Positions 32,334-41,022 are shown, numbered from the stretch's first letter. The stretch is DNA of 64,000 nucleotides from Enterococcaceae bacterium OF42-14pH9A (GCA_027692465.1 JAQEYU010000001.1:186001-250000), one strand, 5' to 3'. Notes: generated by a model from the letters alone, not told the origin. A program made the numbers and translations.

Positions 32334-33773
32334 TCAGTAGGCGCGGGCAATCCAGACGGTATGTTTAGCCGGTTTCCCACTGATGATATCGACGGTTTTT
32401 TCCATCGGGGCTTCAAAAGGAATATTACGCGTGGTAAAGCCGATCTCTTCTTTGATCTTGGCTTCGGTTTCCTCGCTGCCGTCCCAGCCAATCAAGACAA
32501 AGCCGGTTGGTCGTCCGTCTTGTTTACAGGTTTCGATATGGGCTTTTAACTGAGCCAGTGTGTCGATATCGAAGTGTTCATTTTCTTTATTGCGGGCACG
32601 AGCAGCTTCCAATAAACGGTGCGGCATAATAGCCAGCTGTTCTTTGACGTAGTCTGCCAATTCGTCGAAAGGTACCGCGGTCTTGTCGCTAAGGTCGCGA
32701 ATTTTCACCATCACATGGCCGTTCTCCAGATCCCGGGGACCGCATTCGATGCGCAGGCAGGCACCTTTCAGTTCCCATTCGTTGAACTTGTAGCCCGGTG
32801 AGTTGTCACTGTCATCCATGCGTACCCGATAGCCGGCTGCTTTGAATTCCTTGAACAACTCATCCAGTTTTTCCATGATGGCCGGATTTTTCTTCCATGG
32901 CCCTACCGGCATCATGACGATCTGAGTCGGTGCCACAGTCGGCGGGAAGACCAGGCCATTGTCATCGCCGTGAGTCATGATCAATGAACCCAGCAGGCGG
33001 GTGGAGACGCCCCAGGAAGTGGTATGGACATGGGTGTGCTGGTTTTCTTTGGTCAGATAAGTGATGTCGAAGGCTTCGGCAAATTTTGTTCCCAGGTAGT
33101 GAGAAGTCCCGGCTTGGACTGCCTTGCCATCTTTCATCATCGCTTCGATCGAATAGGTATCCACCGCACCGGCAAACCGTTCAGAAGGCGTTTTTTGTCC
33201 TTTGTAGACCGGAATCGCCAAAAATTCTTCCGCCAGGCGGGCGTATTCATCCAGGATACTCATGGTTCGGCGACGGGCATCTTCTTCGTTGGCATGAGCA
33301 GTATGACCTTCCTGCCACAAAAATTCAGAAGTCCGCAAGAAGGGCAGTGTTTTCTTTTCCCAGCGGAAGACATTGGCCCACTGATTGATTTCGTAAGGCA
33401 GATCGCGATAGGAGTTGATCCAATCGGAAAAGGCCGAGCCAATCATGGTTTCTGAAGTCGGACGCAATGCCAGCGGTTCTTCCAGCTTGTCGTTGCCGAC
33501 CTCTGTAACCCAAGGCAGCTCCGGTGCGAAACCTTCGATGTGATCGGCTTCTTTCATAAAGAAGCTTTTCGGGATCAGCATCGGGAAGTAGGCGTTGCGG
33601 ATATCTTCGGAACGCAGGAACTTATTGAATTCTTCCTGGATGTGTTCCCATAATTCAAAGCCGTCGGGACGAAAGATGATGGAACCTTTCACCGGCGAAT
33701 AGGCCATCAATTCTGCTTGTTGGATGGTTTGGACATACCATTCGGTAAAGTCGTTGGTTTGCTTTTCAGCCAT
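32334..33773 (-). CDS. proS: prolyl-tRNA synthetase, archaeal/eukaryal type
   Basis: 479 residues. Class II motifs: FRWEKKTLPFLRTSEFLWQE (motif 2 region), HGDDNGLVFPP (motif 3 region), plus GTSHYLGTKFAEAF and the C-terminal zinc/extension-type domain ending HTVWIARAY. The absence of the ~180-residue editing insertion and the total length mark the archaeal/eukaryal (ProS type 3) form, not the ~570-residue bacterial form usual in enterococci. The start MAEKQTNDFTEWYV at 33773 follows GGAGGAAACAAC. A longer open frame to 34163 is the T-box leader and is not coding. Regulated by the T-box upstream. Confidence 0.92.
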   Translation of the reverse strand: MAEKQTNDFTEWYVQTIQQAELMAYSPVKGSIIFRPDGFELWEHIQEEFNKFLRSEDIRNAYFPMLIPKSFFMKEADHIEGFAPELPWVTEVGNDKLEEPLALRPTSETMIGSAFSDWINSYRDLPYEINQWANVFRWEKKTLPFLRTSEFLWQEGHTAHANEEDARRRTMSILDEYARLAEEFLAIPVYKGQKTPSERFAGAVDTYSIEAMMKDGKAVQAGTSHYLGTKFAEAFDITYLTKENQHTHVHTTSWGVSTRLLGSLIMTHGDDNGLVFPPTVAPTQIVMMPVGPWKKNPAIMEKLDELFKEFKAAGYRVRMDDSDNSPGYKFNEWELKGACLRIECGPRDLENGHVMVKIRDLSDKTAVPFDELADYVKEQLAIMPHRLLEAARARNKENEHFDIDTLAQLKAHIETCKQDGRPTGFVLIGWDGSEETEAKIKEEIGFTTRNIPFEAPMEKTVDIISGKPAKHTVWIARAY

Positions 33774-33804
33774 GTTGTTTCCTCCTTGGATTTCTTTTTG
33801 ATCG

Positions 33805-33955
33805 GGGGGCCTGTAACTTTCAATGATACAGCTTTTTAAGCACCCGCCGCAACTCGGTCTGACACGCAGCTTATGCGGTTCATAAGTATGCAATGATGAC
33901 ACGGATTGCGATGAAAGGTTCAAACAGTTGTCAACGGCGTTTTCAGACGCGCCCC
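33805..33955 (+). repeat. palindromic repeat, copy D, in the proS leader
   Basis: Blocks shared with copy A: GCAGCTTATG-GGTTCATAAG, GATTGCGATGAAAGGTTCAAA, and the end GCGTTTTCAGACGCGCCC. It lies between the T-box terminator and the proS start codon. Confidence 0.55.
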
Positions 33956-33976
33956 GGTGAGGGAAAGCAGTCAAAT

Positions 33977-34200
33977 ACAAAAAAACGCATCTCATCCTGT
34001 AAAAAGGACGAAATGCGTTTGACATTCGCGGTACCACCTTTGTTGATCGATATGCTGTGAATATCGATCCCCTCGCTGGAGTGTTAAGGGACTCCGGCCC
34101 GATCGTTTCTGGCGATCTGTCTTGTCGGCAGGTTCTTCTTACCAGCGGGTATCGTTCTTTCAACCGGGGAACGACTCTCTGTGACCTTGTCAGAATACTG
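33977..34200 (-). promoter_or_regulatory. T-box riboswitch of proS
   Basis: On the minus strand the T-box sequence GGTGGTACCGCG (34027-34038) is followed by a terminator: ACGCATTTCGTCC (34007-34019) pairs with GGATGAGATGCGT (33984-33996), then seven Ts. Upstream lies a stem I region with ACAGAGAGTCG and GGTTGAAAGAACG and a specifier-loop context GAA-CCT (CCT at 34130-34132), a proline codon. Uncharged tRNA-Pro should favour the antiterminator and raise proS expression. Confidence 0.87.
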
Positions 34201-34281
34201 ATCCAACTGTTTATATGCTACCGGCAAACGCTTGAAATTGCAAGTGTAAAATAGGGTTGCAGACCGATTTTACTGAAAAAC

Positions 34282-36117
34282 TCAGACTGTCATGCGGATC
34301 TCGATGCTGTCGGTCTTATCGGTGATGGCTTTTTTCAGATGACCGGCGTATTTTTTGGAGATCGACTCCAATACCCACAAGTCAAATTCTTCTTTTTCCG
34401 GCAACTGACTGTCGATTCCCCGATCAAAGATATTCTCATGATAGTTGGCTGTGTGTTCGCAGTAAAGATAGAGCTGACCTTGATCGCAGGTTACCTGCAA
34501 GCGGATCTTACGCTGTTTGGGATCAGCAATGGCATAGGTTTCTCTGGCAGCATGCTCCAACAGATGTGCCAACAACTTTGTCAAGTCATCGTCGGAGACC
34601 GCCAGATCCTCCGGCAGCAGCACTTGAAAATCAATGGCGATACTGCGTTTTTGGGCCAGCTTCTGATAGCGGGATAAGATCAGGTTGGCTAACGTATGGT
34701 CGGTATAACGGGTGAGGCCGTCCATCAAGCGGGTGTCCTGCATGAGCTTGACTAAGTATTCTTTCGTGCCTTCCAGATTGCCGTCTTCTGTTAAAAGCTG
34801 CATCATTTGCAGGTTTTGGCGGAAGGTGTTCTTCATCTGGTCCAACTCCGCCATATGATGCTGCATTTCCTGGCGGCTTTCTTCCAGCAGTGTCGTTTTG
34901 ACTTCCAAAAAATTGACTTGGCGTCGGTTCCGCTCCTCACTGGCCATAAAATCGGTAACTGTATACCCGAAAAGGACTAACAGGATTGCGCCGAAGAACA
35001 ACCCACTGAAGTTGATCTGGGTGTATTCGGTTCCCAGCAGACCCATGATGTACAAAAAACAATGAGCCAGCGCTACTAAAACAATCCATGGGGTACAGAT
35101 GACGTAAAAGCGATTTTTGTAATGACTTTCCCGGATTGCGGCGATTGTCGCCACCAGGGTGCCGAACATATTCATCGTGTCCACCCAGGGCTTGATTTCC
35201 GGCAGATCGGTTTTGGTCACAATCGCAACAGCCAACATCGTCACACTGAAACAGATGTGGGGCACCACCCAGAATTTGTAGTATTTTCTGACATGGGTCA
35301 TTTTCAGACAATAATAGGAAATTAAAAAAAGCGGCGTCAGTATCGCCAACAGAGTAGCCATAGTCGAATTGACAGTGGGACTAAACATCAGGCCCGAAAA
35401 AACATCGCCGGCGGCAGCCTCCAAGCCGATAGTCATCGCAAAACATGCCAGCAGCAGCATTTCGATCTCCAAGGTCTGCTTTTTCAAGAGGGTTCGGCCG
35501 ACAAAAAACAACAACATGATACAGATCGAAAGGGCAATAATCACCATCAGGATCTGCGGCATCGAGACGCTGAAGACATAAGCCAAAACAGAATTGGCTT
35601 CCCCAACGAAGACCCGTGCCGGCAAACCGGAATAGTTCTTATACGGACTGGCAACTTCCACTTCCAAGGTGCGGCCGGCATAATTTCGCGGCAGGTGAAT
35701 TTCTTGCAGTGATTTTCCCGGATTGTCTGTCGCCTGACTCTCCGTAGAAAGCGGGCTGTACTCATAAATCAGTTCATCATCGATCCGAACTTTGAGCCAC
35801 TGGTGATTTCCCTGTACCAGGAGCATCGGATTGTCGACTTTCCGAACCATTTTTCGTTGCATAATCATCGTCTCGCCGGGTTCAATTCCCGGGAGACGTT
35901 TTATGTAGCGGCTTTTGAAGGTGGTGACGGGATCGTCTTTGGGAAAATAGAGCCAAGTATCTTTGATTTCCGAAAACTGGGACTGATTGAAAGGATGGGT
36001 CAATGCGTGGCAAAAGAAGCCGAAGACTGCCAGAAATAAAGAGATGACCAACAGAAAGAAAAACCAGCGCCAACCTTTTTTTGAATTTCGTTTATAATAG
36101 TTATTTAATAACTCCAT
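34282..36117 (-). CDS. 7TM sensor protein with degenerate GHKL kinase-like domain
   Basis: 611 residues. One N-terminal membrane helix (about 15-37), an extracellular ~140-residue sensor region, seven membrane helices (about 190-390), a coiled linker, then an AgrC/LytS-like cytoplasmic part. Where AgrC relatives have the phospho-acceptor RHDYxNHLQ, this protein has KNTFRQNLQ (about 428-437). The N-box asparagine region reads AHLLEHAARE (about 510), and the glycine-rich ATP lid is replaced by EKEEFDLWVL. It is probably catalytically dead. No response regulator is adjacent. ATG 36117 is preferred over 36132, which abuts AAAGG; both are imperfect. Divergent from the SipW-like gene. Confidence 0.8.
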   Translation of the reverse strand: MELLNNYYKRNSKKGWRWFFFLLVISLFLAVFGFFCHALTHPFNQSQFSEIKDTWLYFPKDDPVTTFKSRYIKRLPGIEPGETMIMQRKMVRKVDNPMLLVQGNHQWLKVRIDDELIYEYSPLSTESQATDNPGKSLQEIHLPRNYAGRTLEVEVASPYKNYSGLPARVFVGEANSVLAYVFSVSMPQILMVIIALSICIMLLFFVGRTLLKKQTLEIEMLLLACFAMTIGLEAAAGDVFSGLMFSPTVNSTMATLLAILTPLFLISYYCLKMTHVRKYYKFWVVPHICFSVTMLAVAIVTKTDLPEIKPWVDTMNMFGTLVATIAAIRESHYKNRFYVICTPWIVLVALAHCFLYIMGLLGTEYTQINFSGLFFGAILLVLFGYTVTDFMASEERNRRQVNFLEVKTTLLEESRQEMQHHMAELDQMKNTFRQNLQMMQLLTEDGNLEGTKEYLVKLMQDTRLMDGLTRYTDHTLANLILSRYQKLAQKRSIAIDFQVLLPEDLAVSDDDLTKLLAHLLEHAARETYAIADPKQRKIRLQVTCDQGQLYLYCEHTANYHENIFDRGIDSQLPEKEEFDLWVLESISKKYAGHLKKAITDKTDSIEIRMTV

Positions 36118-36239
36118 AAAATAAAAGCACATCCTTTCTTAATTCAGTTTATTTTGTTTTCATTTGTAAGTCAATATGGTAATAAATTAACAAGCGTTCT
36201 GTTTTGTCATCGTCGTGATGGGATAGAGGTCTTAAAAAA

Positions 36240-36286
36240 TAACTCGAGTTACGATTGATATTATTTTATTTTAATTATAATATAAT
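36240..36286 (+). promoter_or_regulatory. AT-rich promoter with palindrome upstream of SipW-like gene
   Basis: TAACTCGAGTTA, a perfect 12-base palindrome (36240-36251), is followed by TTGATA (36255-36260) and overlapping TATAAT/TAATAT hexamers (36276-36286). The TTGATA-17-TAATAT pairing is the best. The region is far more AT-rich than its surroundings. Confidence 0.55.
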
Positions 36287-36412
36287 AAACGTTGAAGATC
36301 GCGTGACAGCTGATCCTCGAAATTCGGCAAGCGTTTTTGCGCATTTGTGTCCGCTGAACAAAGAGACCGGCAAAGCGGCTGGTTGAGTCAGCCAAGAGAA
36401 GGGAAGTCATTT

Positions 36413-36940
36413 ATGAAACGTTTGAAACAGTTCAACAGCATCAGTTCCTTTGCGTTGATATTTTTCATGGCCCTGGCGCTGGCGGTGACCTTGCTGCCCC
36501 ATCTGTTGGGGTTGAGCATCGCGGTGATCCGGGACAACAGCATGCAGAACGTTTTTCCAAAAGGCAGTCTGGTCTTTGTGAAGCAGGGGGGCATTGAAGA
36601 AATTCACGTTGGCGATTTGATCACGTATTATGTTAATCAGGGCGAAGACATCAAAACCCGCCGTGTGGTTGCCAAGGATTCTCCTGAAAAGATTTTTTAT
36701 ACCAAGGGAGATAACGAAGATCAAGCAGAGGTGGGAACTGTTTCCCGCCGCAATCTTATCGGACAACCGGTTTTTCATCTGCCTTATTTGGGATTGGTGG
36801 CGACCGGGAGCTTTATCCGCCTGGCTCAGGGGCTGTTTTGGCTGGCAGCAGCTTTCTTGACACTGACCACCATTAGCGCATTTTTGAAACAAGTCCGTCC
36901 GAAACCGGAAAAGCAAACGCTGTGGAAAACAGAAAAATAA
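36413..36940 (+). CDS. SipW-like (S26) signal peptidase with altered catalytic dyad
   Basis: 175 residues. N-terminal membrane helix (about 12-35), the serine box IRDNSMQNVFPKGSLVFV with Ser43, box D-like GDLITYYVN, the box normally THRIV read here as TRRVV (Arg83 in place of His/Lys), KGDNEDQAEVGTV, and a C-terminal membrane helix (about 140-165). The overall topology is that of ER-type/SipW peptidases, which process TasA/camelysin-like exports; no such substrate gene is nearby. The Arg substitution makes normal Ser-His catalysis doubtful. GAAGGGAAG precedes ATG 36413. Confidence 0.8.
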   Translation: MKRLKQFNSISSFALIFFMALALAVTLLPHLLGLSIAVIRDNSMQNVFPKGSLVFVKQGGIEEIHVGDLITYYVNQGEDIKTRRVVAKDSPEKIFYTKGDNEDQAEVGTVSRRNLIGQPVFHLPYLGLVATGSFIRLAQGLFWLAAAFLTLTTISAFLKQVRPKPEKQTLWKTEK

Positions 36941-36985
36941 GCTTTAGTCGTCGTTTGCACCGACTGAAGGGATTGATTATAATGA

Positions 36986-37011
36986 AGCTGTCCGACCGGG
37001 CGGCTTTTTTT
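36986..37011 (+). terminator. terminator after SipW-like gene
   Basis: AGCTGTCC / GGGCGGCT (8 pairs, two G-T) with a GACC loop and a T run. Confidence 0.8.
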
Positions 37012-37108
37012 GCATGAACAGATGCGGCCCCTGGTACTTTAAAGGAAAAGGGTCAGCGCCGTTTCAAGGCTGCTGTGATCCCAAAGAAGAGAGGGTTCTG
37101 ACAAGACG

Positions 37109-37792
37109 ATGCAAAATGAAATGATGCACCGACCAGTGGTGAAAAAAGAACTGGTGGACTATATGCGTACCAAACAAAAGCCGCTGTCGGGAAAAATAGG
37201 CGAGTTGGAGCGGGAGGCCAATCAACGGGGGGTACCGGTCATTCCCCACGAAACTGTGGTCTTTTTGCAGTTCCTCCTGGGGCAGCTGCAGCCGCAGGAA
37301 ATTTTGGAGATTGGAGCAGCAATCGGCTTTTCTTCCAGTTTGATGTCACAATATGTCGGTGAAAAAGGGCATGTGACGACTATCGACCGCTATGATGTGA
37401 TGATCAAAGAAGCCAAGGAAAATTATGCCCGGCTGGGTCTGGAAGACAAGGTGACATTGCTGGAAGGACAGGCGCAGGAGATTCTGCCGACATTGACTGG
37501 CCCGTACGACTTTATCTTTATGGACAGCGCCAAGTCGAAATACATCGAGTTTCTGCCGGAGTGTCTGCGGCTTTTGAAAAAGGGTGGAGTTCTGATGGTG
37601 GATGATATCTTCCAAGGGGGGACGATCCTTGATCCGGTCGAAGCAATCCCGCGAAAAAACCGAGCCATCCATCGCAAGCTCAATGCGTTTTTGGACGTCG
37701 TCACCGAGCATCCCCAACTGACCTCTACGCTGGTTCCATTGGGAGACGGAGTGCTGTTGATCACAAAGGATGAGGAAGAAATTCACCTCTGA
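37109..37792 (+). CDS. O-methyltransferase, YrrM/TrmR-like
   Basis: 227 residues. SAM-binding motif I EILEIGAAIGFSSSLMSQY, then TTIDRYDVMIKEAKEN, the metal-linked FIFMDSAKSKYIEFLP and GGVLMVDDIFQGG. This is the caffeoyl-CoA-type fold. The closest known role is TrmR (YrrM), which methylates 5-hydroxyuridine at tRNA position 34; the assignment is by resemblance. The ribosome binding site is weak at ATG 37109; a nearby internal ATG (37121) is possible. Confidence 0.82.
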   Translation: MQNEMMHRPVVKKELVDYMRTKQKPLSGKIGELEREANQRGVPVIPHETVVFLQFLLGQLQPQEILEIGAAIGFSSSLMSQYVGEKGHVTTIDRYDVMIKEAKENYARLGLEDKVTLLEGQAQEILPTLTGPYDFIFMDSAKSKYIEFLPECLRLLKKGGVLMVDDIFQGGTILDPVEAIPRKNRAIHRKLNAFLDVVTEHPQLTSTLVPLGDGVLLITKDEEEIHL

Positions 37793-37873
37793 TCGCAGCA
37801 GTTTTTTTTAGAAGGGACAGATGGCTTGGCGGTTTGGTCCGGTGGAATTTATAAAGAAGAAAGTGGTGGGAAA

Positions 37874-38647
37874 ATGAGGCGGTTGGACAGTTTTTTTGCT
37901 GAGCTGAAAGCAAAATGGGAGCGTAAACGACAGGAGGCAGTCGCTTTCCCGCTGCCGGTCCCACCACTGCTCCTGGTTCCGGGAACCGGCGGCACGGCGG
38001 ATCGTTTTGACAAGCTGATCCGGCTCTTGAAGAAACAGCGGCCGGATCTGTCAGTTTTGAAAATTACGGTAAACGTGGACCACCAGCTGAGGATCAGCGG
38101 CCGCCTGTTTGCAAGCAGCCGTTTTCCGGTTGTTGTCATCGCCTTTGCCGATGCTTCAGAAGCCGCCCTGTTACAGCAGGCGGACTGGTTGCGGACGGCG
38201 CTGATGTTTCTGGAAGAATACTATCAGGTGGCGGAATATGACTATTTCGGACATTCTAACGGCGGCTTGGTGATTACGGAATATCTGGAAAACCAGCGCT
38301 TGTCCATCGATCCCCGCTTGCAGCGGTTGCTCCTGACAGGGACTCCGTTTGGCGGTGCAGCAGATGCCAATGACAAGTCAATCCCGCAATATTTGAGCAG
38401 TTACAGGGACAAACGTCACCGCATTCCTGAAGAGATCGCAGTAACGCTGATTGCTGGGAATCTGCAAGACAGTTTTTCTGATGGAATCGTACCGGTGAAC
38501 AGTGTGGCGACCGGGCTTCAAATCTATAAGGGTACCCGCAGCAGTCGGCTGATTACAGTAACTGAAGGCGCAGCCCACAGCCAATTGGTGACGCATCCCA
38601 TAGTAATCGAGCTGCTCCTTGGCGAATTTGGACCTAAAACCGAGTAA
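37874..38647 (+). CDS. alpha/beta hydrolase, DUF915-like
   Basis: 257 residues. PPLLLVPGTGGTADRFDKLI supplies the oxyanion region, YDYFGHSNGGLVITEYL holds the nucleophile Ser in GHSNGG, and the C-terminal GAAHSQLVTHPIV a probable catalytic His. The pattern fits DUF915 hydrolases, common in Lactobacillales. No signal peptide, so cytoplasmic. Substrate unknown. I placed the start at ATG 37874 after GTGGTGGGAAA; the frame is open further upstream without homologous-looking sequence. Confidence 0.8.
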   Translation: MRRLDSFFAELKAKWERKRQEAVAFPLPVPPLLLVPGTGGTADRFDKLIRLLKKQRPDLSVLKITVNVDHQLRISGRLFASSRFPVVVIAFADASEAALLQQADWLRTALMFLEEYYQVAEYDYFGHSNGGLVITEYLENQRLSIDPRLQRLLLTGTPFGGAADANDKSIPQYLSSYRDKRHRIPEEIAVTLIAGNLQDSFSDGIVPVNSVATGLQIYKGTRSSRLITVTEGAAHSQLVTHPIVIELLLGEFGPKTE

Positions 38648-38717
38648 AATAACGGCTGCCGGAGAAATTGAAAGATGAGTCGGTGCTGTATTTGCGCCGA
38701 AAGCCTTTAAAAAAAGT

Positions 38718-38746
38718 TTGACAAGAATTGCTGCGTTTTCTATAAT
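38718..38746 (+). promoter_or_regulatory. consensus promoter of tRNA-Arg
   Basis: TTGACA, 17 bases, TATAAT: a perfect sigma-A promoter 19 bases before the tRNA. Confidence 0.93.
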
Positions 38747-38764
38747 AAAACATGTTGCCGCTAC

Positions 38765-38838
38765 GTCGCAGTAGCTCAGCTGGATAGAGCATCCGCCTTC
38801 TAAGCGGACGGTCGGGGGTTCGAACCCCTCCTGCGATG
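38765..38838 (+). tRNA. tRNA-Arg (UCU)
   Basis: 74 bases folding as a full cloverleaf: acceptor GTCGCAG / CTGCGAT, D-arm GCTC-GAGC, anticodon arm CCGCC TTCTAAG GCGG-type with anticodon TCT, T-arm GGGGG TTCGAAC CCCTC, discriminator G. CCA is not encoded. It stands alone with its own promoter and terminator. Confidence 0.95.
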
Positions 38839-38841
38839 CTA

Positions 38842-38877
38842 AAAAAGCCGTGATCCGAATCAGGATCACGGCTTTTT
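38842..38877 (+). terminator. terminator of tRNA-Arg
   Basis: AAAAGCCGTGATCC / GGATCACGGCTTTTT, a 6-base loop; symmetric, so also usable by the minus-strand gene that ends at 38913. Confidence 0.93.
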
Positions 38878-38912
38878 CGATGTTAAAACGGCAAGTGAAT
38901 CAGGGGCAGCGG

Positions 38913-39587
38913 TCAACGAGAGCGCTTTTTGATGCGGTAGGTTTCAAAATAACCAAGCTCTTTACGGCTCTTGAATCCGGCATAAAAGCCCATCAAAAGC
39001 GCGCCGGCCGTATTCGTGAACAAGTCACCCATCGTGTCCATTAAGGCGGCCCGGCCCACCAGCGGCGGTCCGCTGCTGTCAGGAGAATCCAAGTAGCGCT
39101 GCAGATTCATGTTGGCCAGCGAATCGCAGAGAAATTCCCAAAATTCCCAAAAGACACCGCAGACGCCGGCAAAAGCAAAGCCGAAGACTAAAAACAGCCA
39201 GGGAGAGACCTCTTTTGCTGCAGTTTTCTTCAATAACATGGCGCAGATACCGTAGCCCAAAGCAGTCAAAAGCATCGGGCTGACCGTGTGCAGCACTTTG
39301 TCCCAACCGTTGATGAAGCGGATCAGATGCAGACAGGTTCCCATAAAGACTGACAGCCATAAAAAGAACCAATAGAAATAGACGATAGGCTGCGGAATCT
39401 CAATTTTCAGCAGCTTACGAGCAATCTGGGGCAGATAGATCAGTACAAGTCCTGCCAGACACTCCAATAAAATGACTGTCATTTCCGGACGAGGCAGCCG
39501 AACCGTAATGTATTCGTAAATATTGAATAAAAAGACCAGGATCCCGAATACGGTGAAGGCCCGCTGGATTTTTTGTTGATTGTTCAT
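38913..39587 (-). CDS. multi-pass membrane protein of unknown function, 224 aa
   Basis: About six membrane helices. Conserved-looking polar motifs lie inside or near helices: NGWDKVLHTVSPML, VFWEFWEFLCDSL and DTMGDLFTNTAGALLMG. The W-D-K..H and WEF pattern with a D-x-x-G-D end recalls YjdF/VanZ-like membrane proteins. A basic C-terminus (KKRSR) points inside. ATG 39587 has AAGGGAG at good spacing; the upstream ATG 39629 does not. Function unknown. Confidence 0.78.
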   Translation of the reverse strand: MNNQQKIQRAFTVFGILVFLFNIYEYITVRLPRPEMTVILLECLAGLVLIYLPQIARKLLKIEIPQPIVYFYWFFLWLSVFMGTCLHLIRFINGWDKVLHTVSPMLLTALGYGICAMLLKKTAAKEVSPWLFLVFGFAFAGVCGVFWEFWEFLCDSLANMNLQRYLDSPDSSGPPLVGRAALMDTMGDLFTNTAGALLMGFYAGFKSRKELGYFETYRIKKRSR

Positions 39588-39761
39588 GTAGACAACTCCC
39601 TTCATACTCTCGATTTTACCATAACCCAAGAGCAGGGCTAACTGATAAGGTAAAAACCGATTGTATTTTCAACGGCTGAGGATCGGCGACGGCTTTAATC
39701 CTCAGCCAGACTGCTTCGCGCAAGATACGGCGGCAGTCTGATGTTTAGTTTCCGAACAATA

Positions 39762-39770
39762 TGTTATAAT
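39762..39770 (+). promoter_or_regulatory. extended -10 promoter before the glycosyltransferase
   Basis: TGTTATAAT, an extended -10 with a poor -35. The leader to the gene is about 180 bases and holds diverged repeat copy E. Confidence 0.5.
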
Positions 39771-39788
39771 GAAAAACAATGATTAGAA

Positions 39789-39927
39789 GCGTTCTGAAAA
39801 AGCAAAGCTGTTCTTTTTGACAATCCTGCTGCTCTCGTCGCAAGCCAAACGACTGGAGAGAGCTGTTAGTGGCCGAACTTGACGGGTAACTGCAGTAAAA
39901 ACAATCAAAACAGCTGCTTCGGACGCC
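39789..39927 (+). repeat. diverged palindromic repeat, copy E
   Basis: GCGTTCTGAAAA at the left end, GCAGTAAAAACAATCAAAAC (like GCAGTGAAAAGGACCAAAAT in copy A) near the right end, and a GGACGCC terminus. Confidence 0.35.
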
Positions 39928-39957
39928 TCTTAAATTTCAGTTTCGAAAGGAAATTCC

Positions 39958-41022
39958 ATGATCAGAATCACAATGCTTTCCCGGGCGGACACTGTCAAAG
40001 GCCAAGGGGTCGGCAGTGCCTATAACGAACTGGTGCGGATGCTCCAGGAACGTTTTGCCGATGAATTTCAGATTGAGATCAATTCTGCTAAAAAAGCCGA
40101 TATTTCTCACTACCATACAATCAATCCCGAATTTTATCTGTCGACTTTGACCCCGAAGAGTCGTGGGGTGCGAGTGGGCTATGTCCATTTTCTGCCGGAG
40201 ACACTGAAAGGGAGCATCGAGCTGTTTTGGCCGATCCAGAAGATCTTCGACTGGTACGTGATGTCCTTTTACAAGCGGATGGATATTCTGGTGGTAGTCA
40301 ATCCCAGCTTCATTCCGCAACTGACTGCAGCCGGGATCCCGGAAGAAAAAGTCTGTTATATTCCGAACTTTGTTTCAAGGACGGATTTTTATCCTAAAAC
40401 ATTATCAGAGAAGCAGGCTGATCGAGAGCGGTTGGGCTTTTTTCAAGAAGATTTCGTCGTTCTGGGTGTAGGCCAGATCCAAAAACGCAAGGGCGTCGAC
40501 GATTTTATCCAGCTGGCTAAAGACAATCCCCATATTCGTTTTGTCTGGGCGGGGGGCTTTTCTTTTGGCAAAATCACTGACGGCTACGAAGATTATAAGG
40601 AAGTCTACGAGAACCCGCCCGCCAATCTGATGTTTACCGGGATCGTGGAACGAAACGAGTTGGTGGATTACTACAATGCAGCCGATGTGTTCCTGCTGCC
40701 TTCTTACAATGAGTTGTTTCCTATGAGTATCTTGGAAGCTTTCAGTTGTCAGACGCCGGTGATGCTGCGGGAGTTGGAGCTTTATGAATCAGTAATCTCC
40801 GGCTATTATATTGGTACTAAAGATCGAAGTGAGATGTCAGACAGGCTCAATCAGCTGGCCAAAGATCCTGAACAGCTGAAGCATTTCAGCGAACTTTCGG
40901 AAAAAGCAGCTCAGCACTATTCAGAAGACAATGTTGCCAAGATTTGGCATCGTTTTTATACCGAATTGGCGGCCGGACGCAACCCGGAGCTCGATCCTGT
41001 CAATCGGGAAGTAAGGCCCTGA
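39958..41022 (+). CDS. glycosyltransferase family 4
   Basis: 354 residues, GT-B fold. N-terminal acceptor domain (MIRITMLSRADTVKGQGVGSA; ISHYHTINPEF), then the nucleotide-sugar domain with VVLGVGQIQKRKGVDDFIQL, DVFLLPSYNELFPMSILEAF (the E-x7-E-like donor site) and YSEDNVAKIW. The GxGVGSAYNEL start resembles the family of diacylglycerol glucosyl-/galactosyl-transferases in Lactobacillales, so a glycolipid product is plausible but unproven. GAAAGGAAATTCC precedes the ATG. Confidence 0.85.
   Translation: MIRITMLSRADTVKGQGVGSAYNELVRMLQERFADEFQIEINSAKKADISHYHTINPEFYLSTLTPKSRGVRVGYVHFLPETLKGSIELFWPIQKIFDWYVMSFYKRMDILVVVNPSFIPQLTAAGIPEEKVCYIPNFVSRTDFYPKTLSEKQADRERLGFFQEDFVVLGVGQIQKRKGVDDFIQLAKDNPHIRFVWAGGFSFGKITDGYEDYKEVYENPPANLMFTGIVERNELVDYYNAADVFLLPSYNELFPMSILEAFSCQTPVMLRELELYESVISGYYIGTKDRSEMSDRLNQLAKDPEQLKHFSELSEKAAQHYSEDNVAKIWHRFYTELAAGRNPELDPVNREVRP

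Noticed and set aside
33774..34163. N-terminal 130-residue extension of the proS open frame
   Set aside because: It coincides with the T-box leader and repeat copy D; the SD and conserved N-terminus place the start at 33773.
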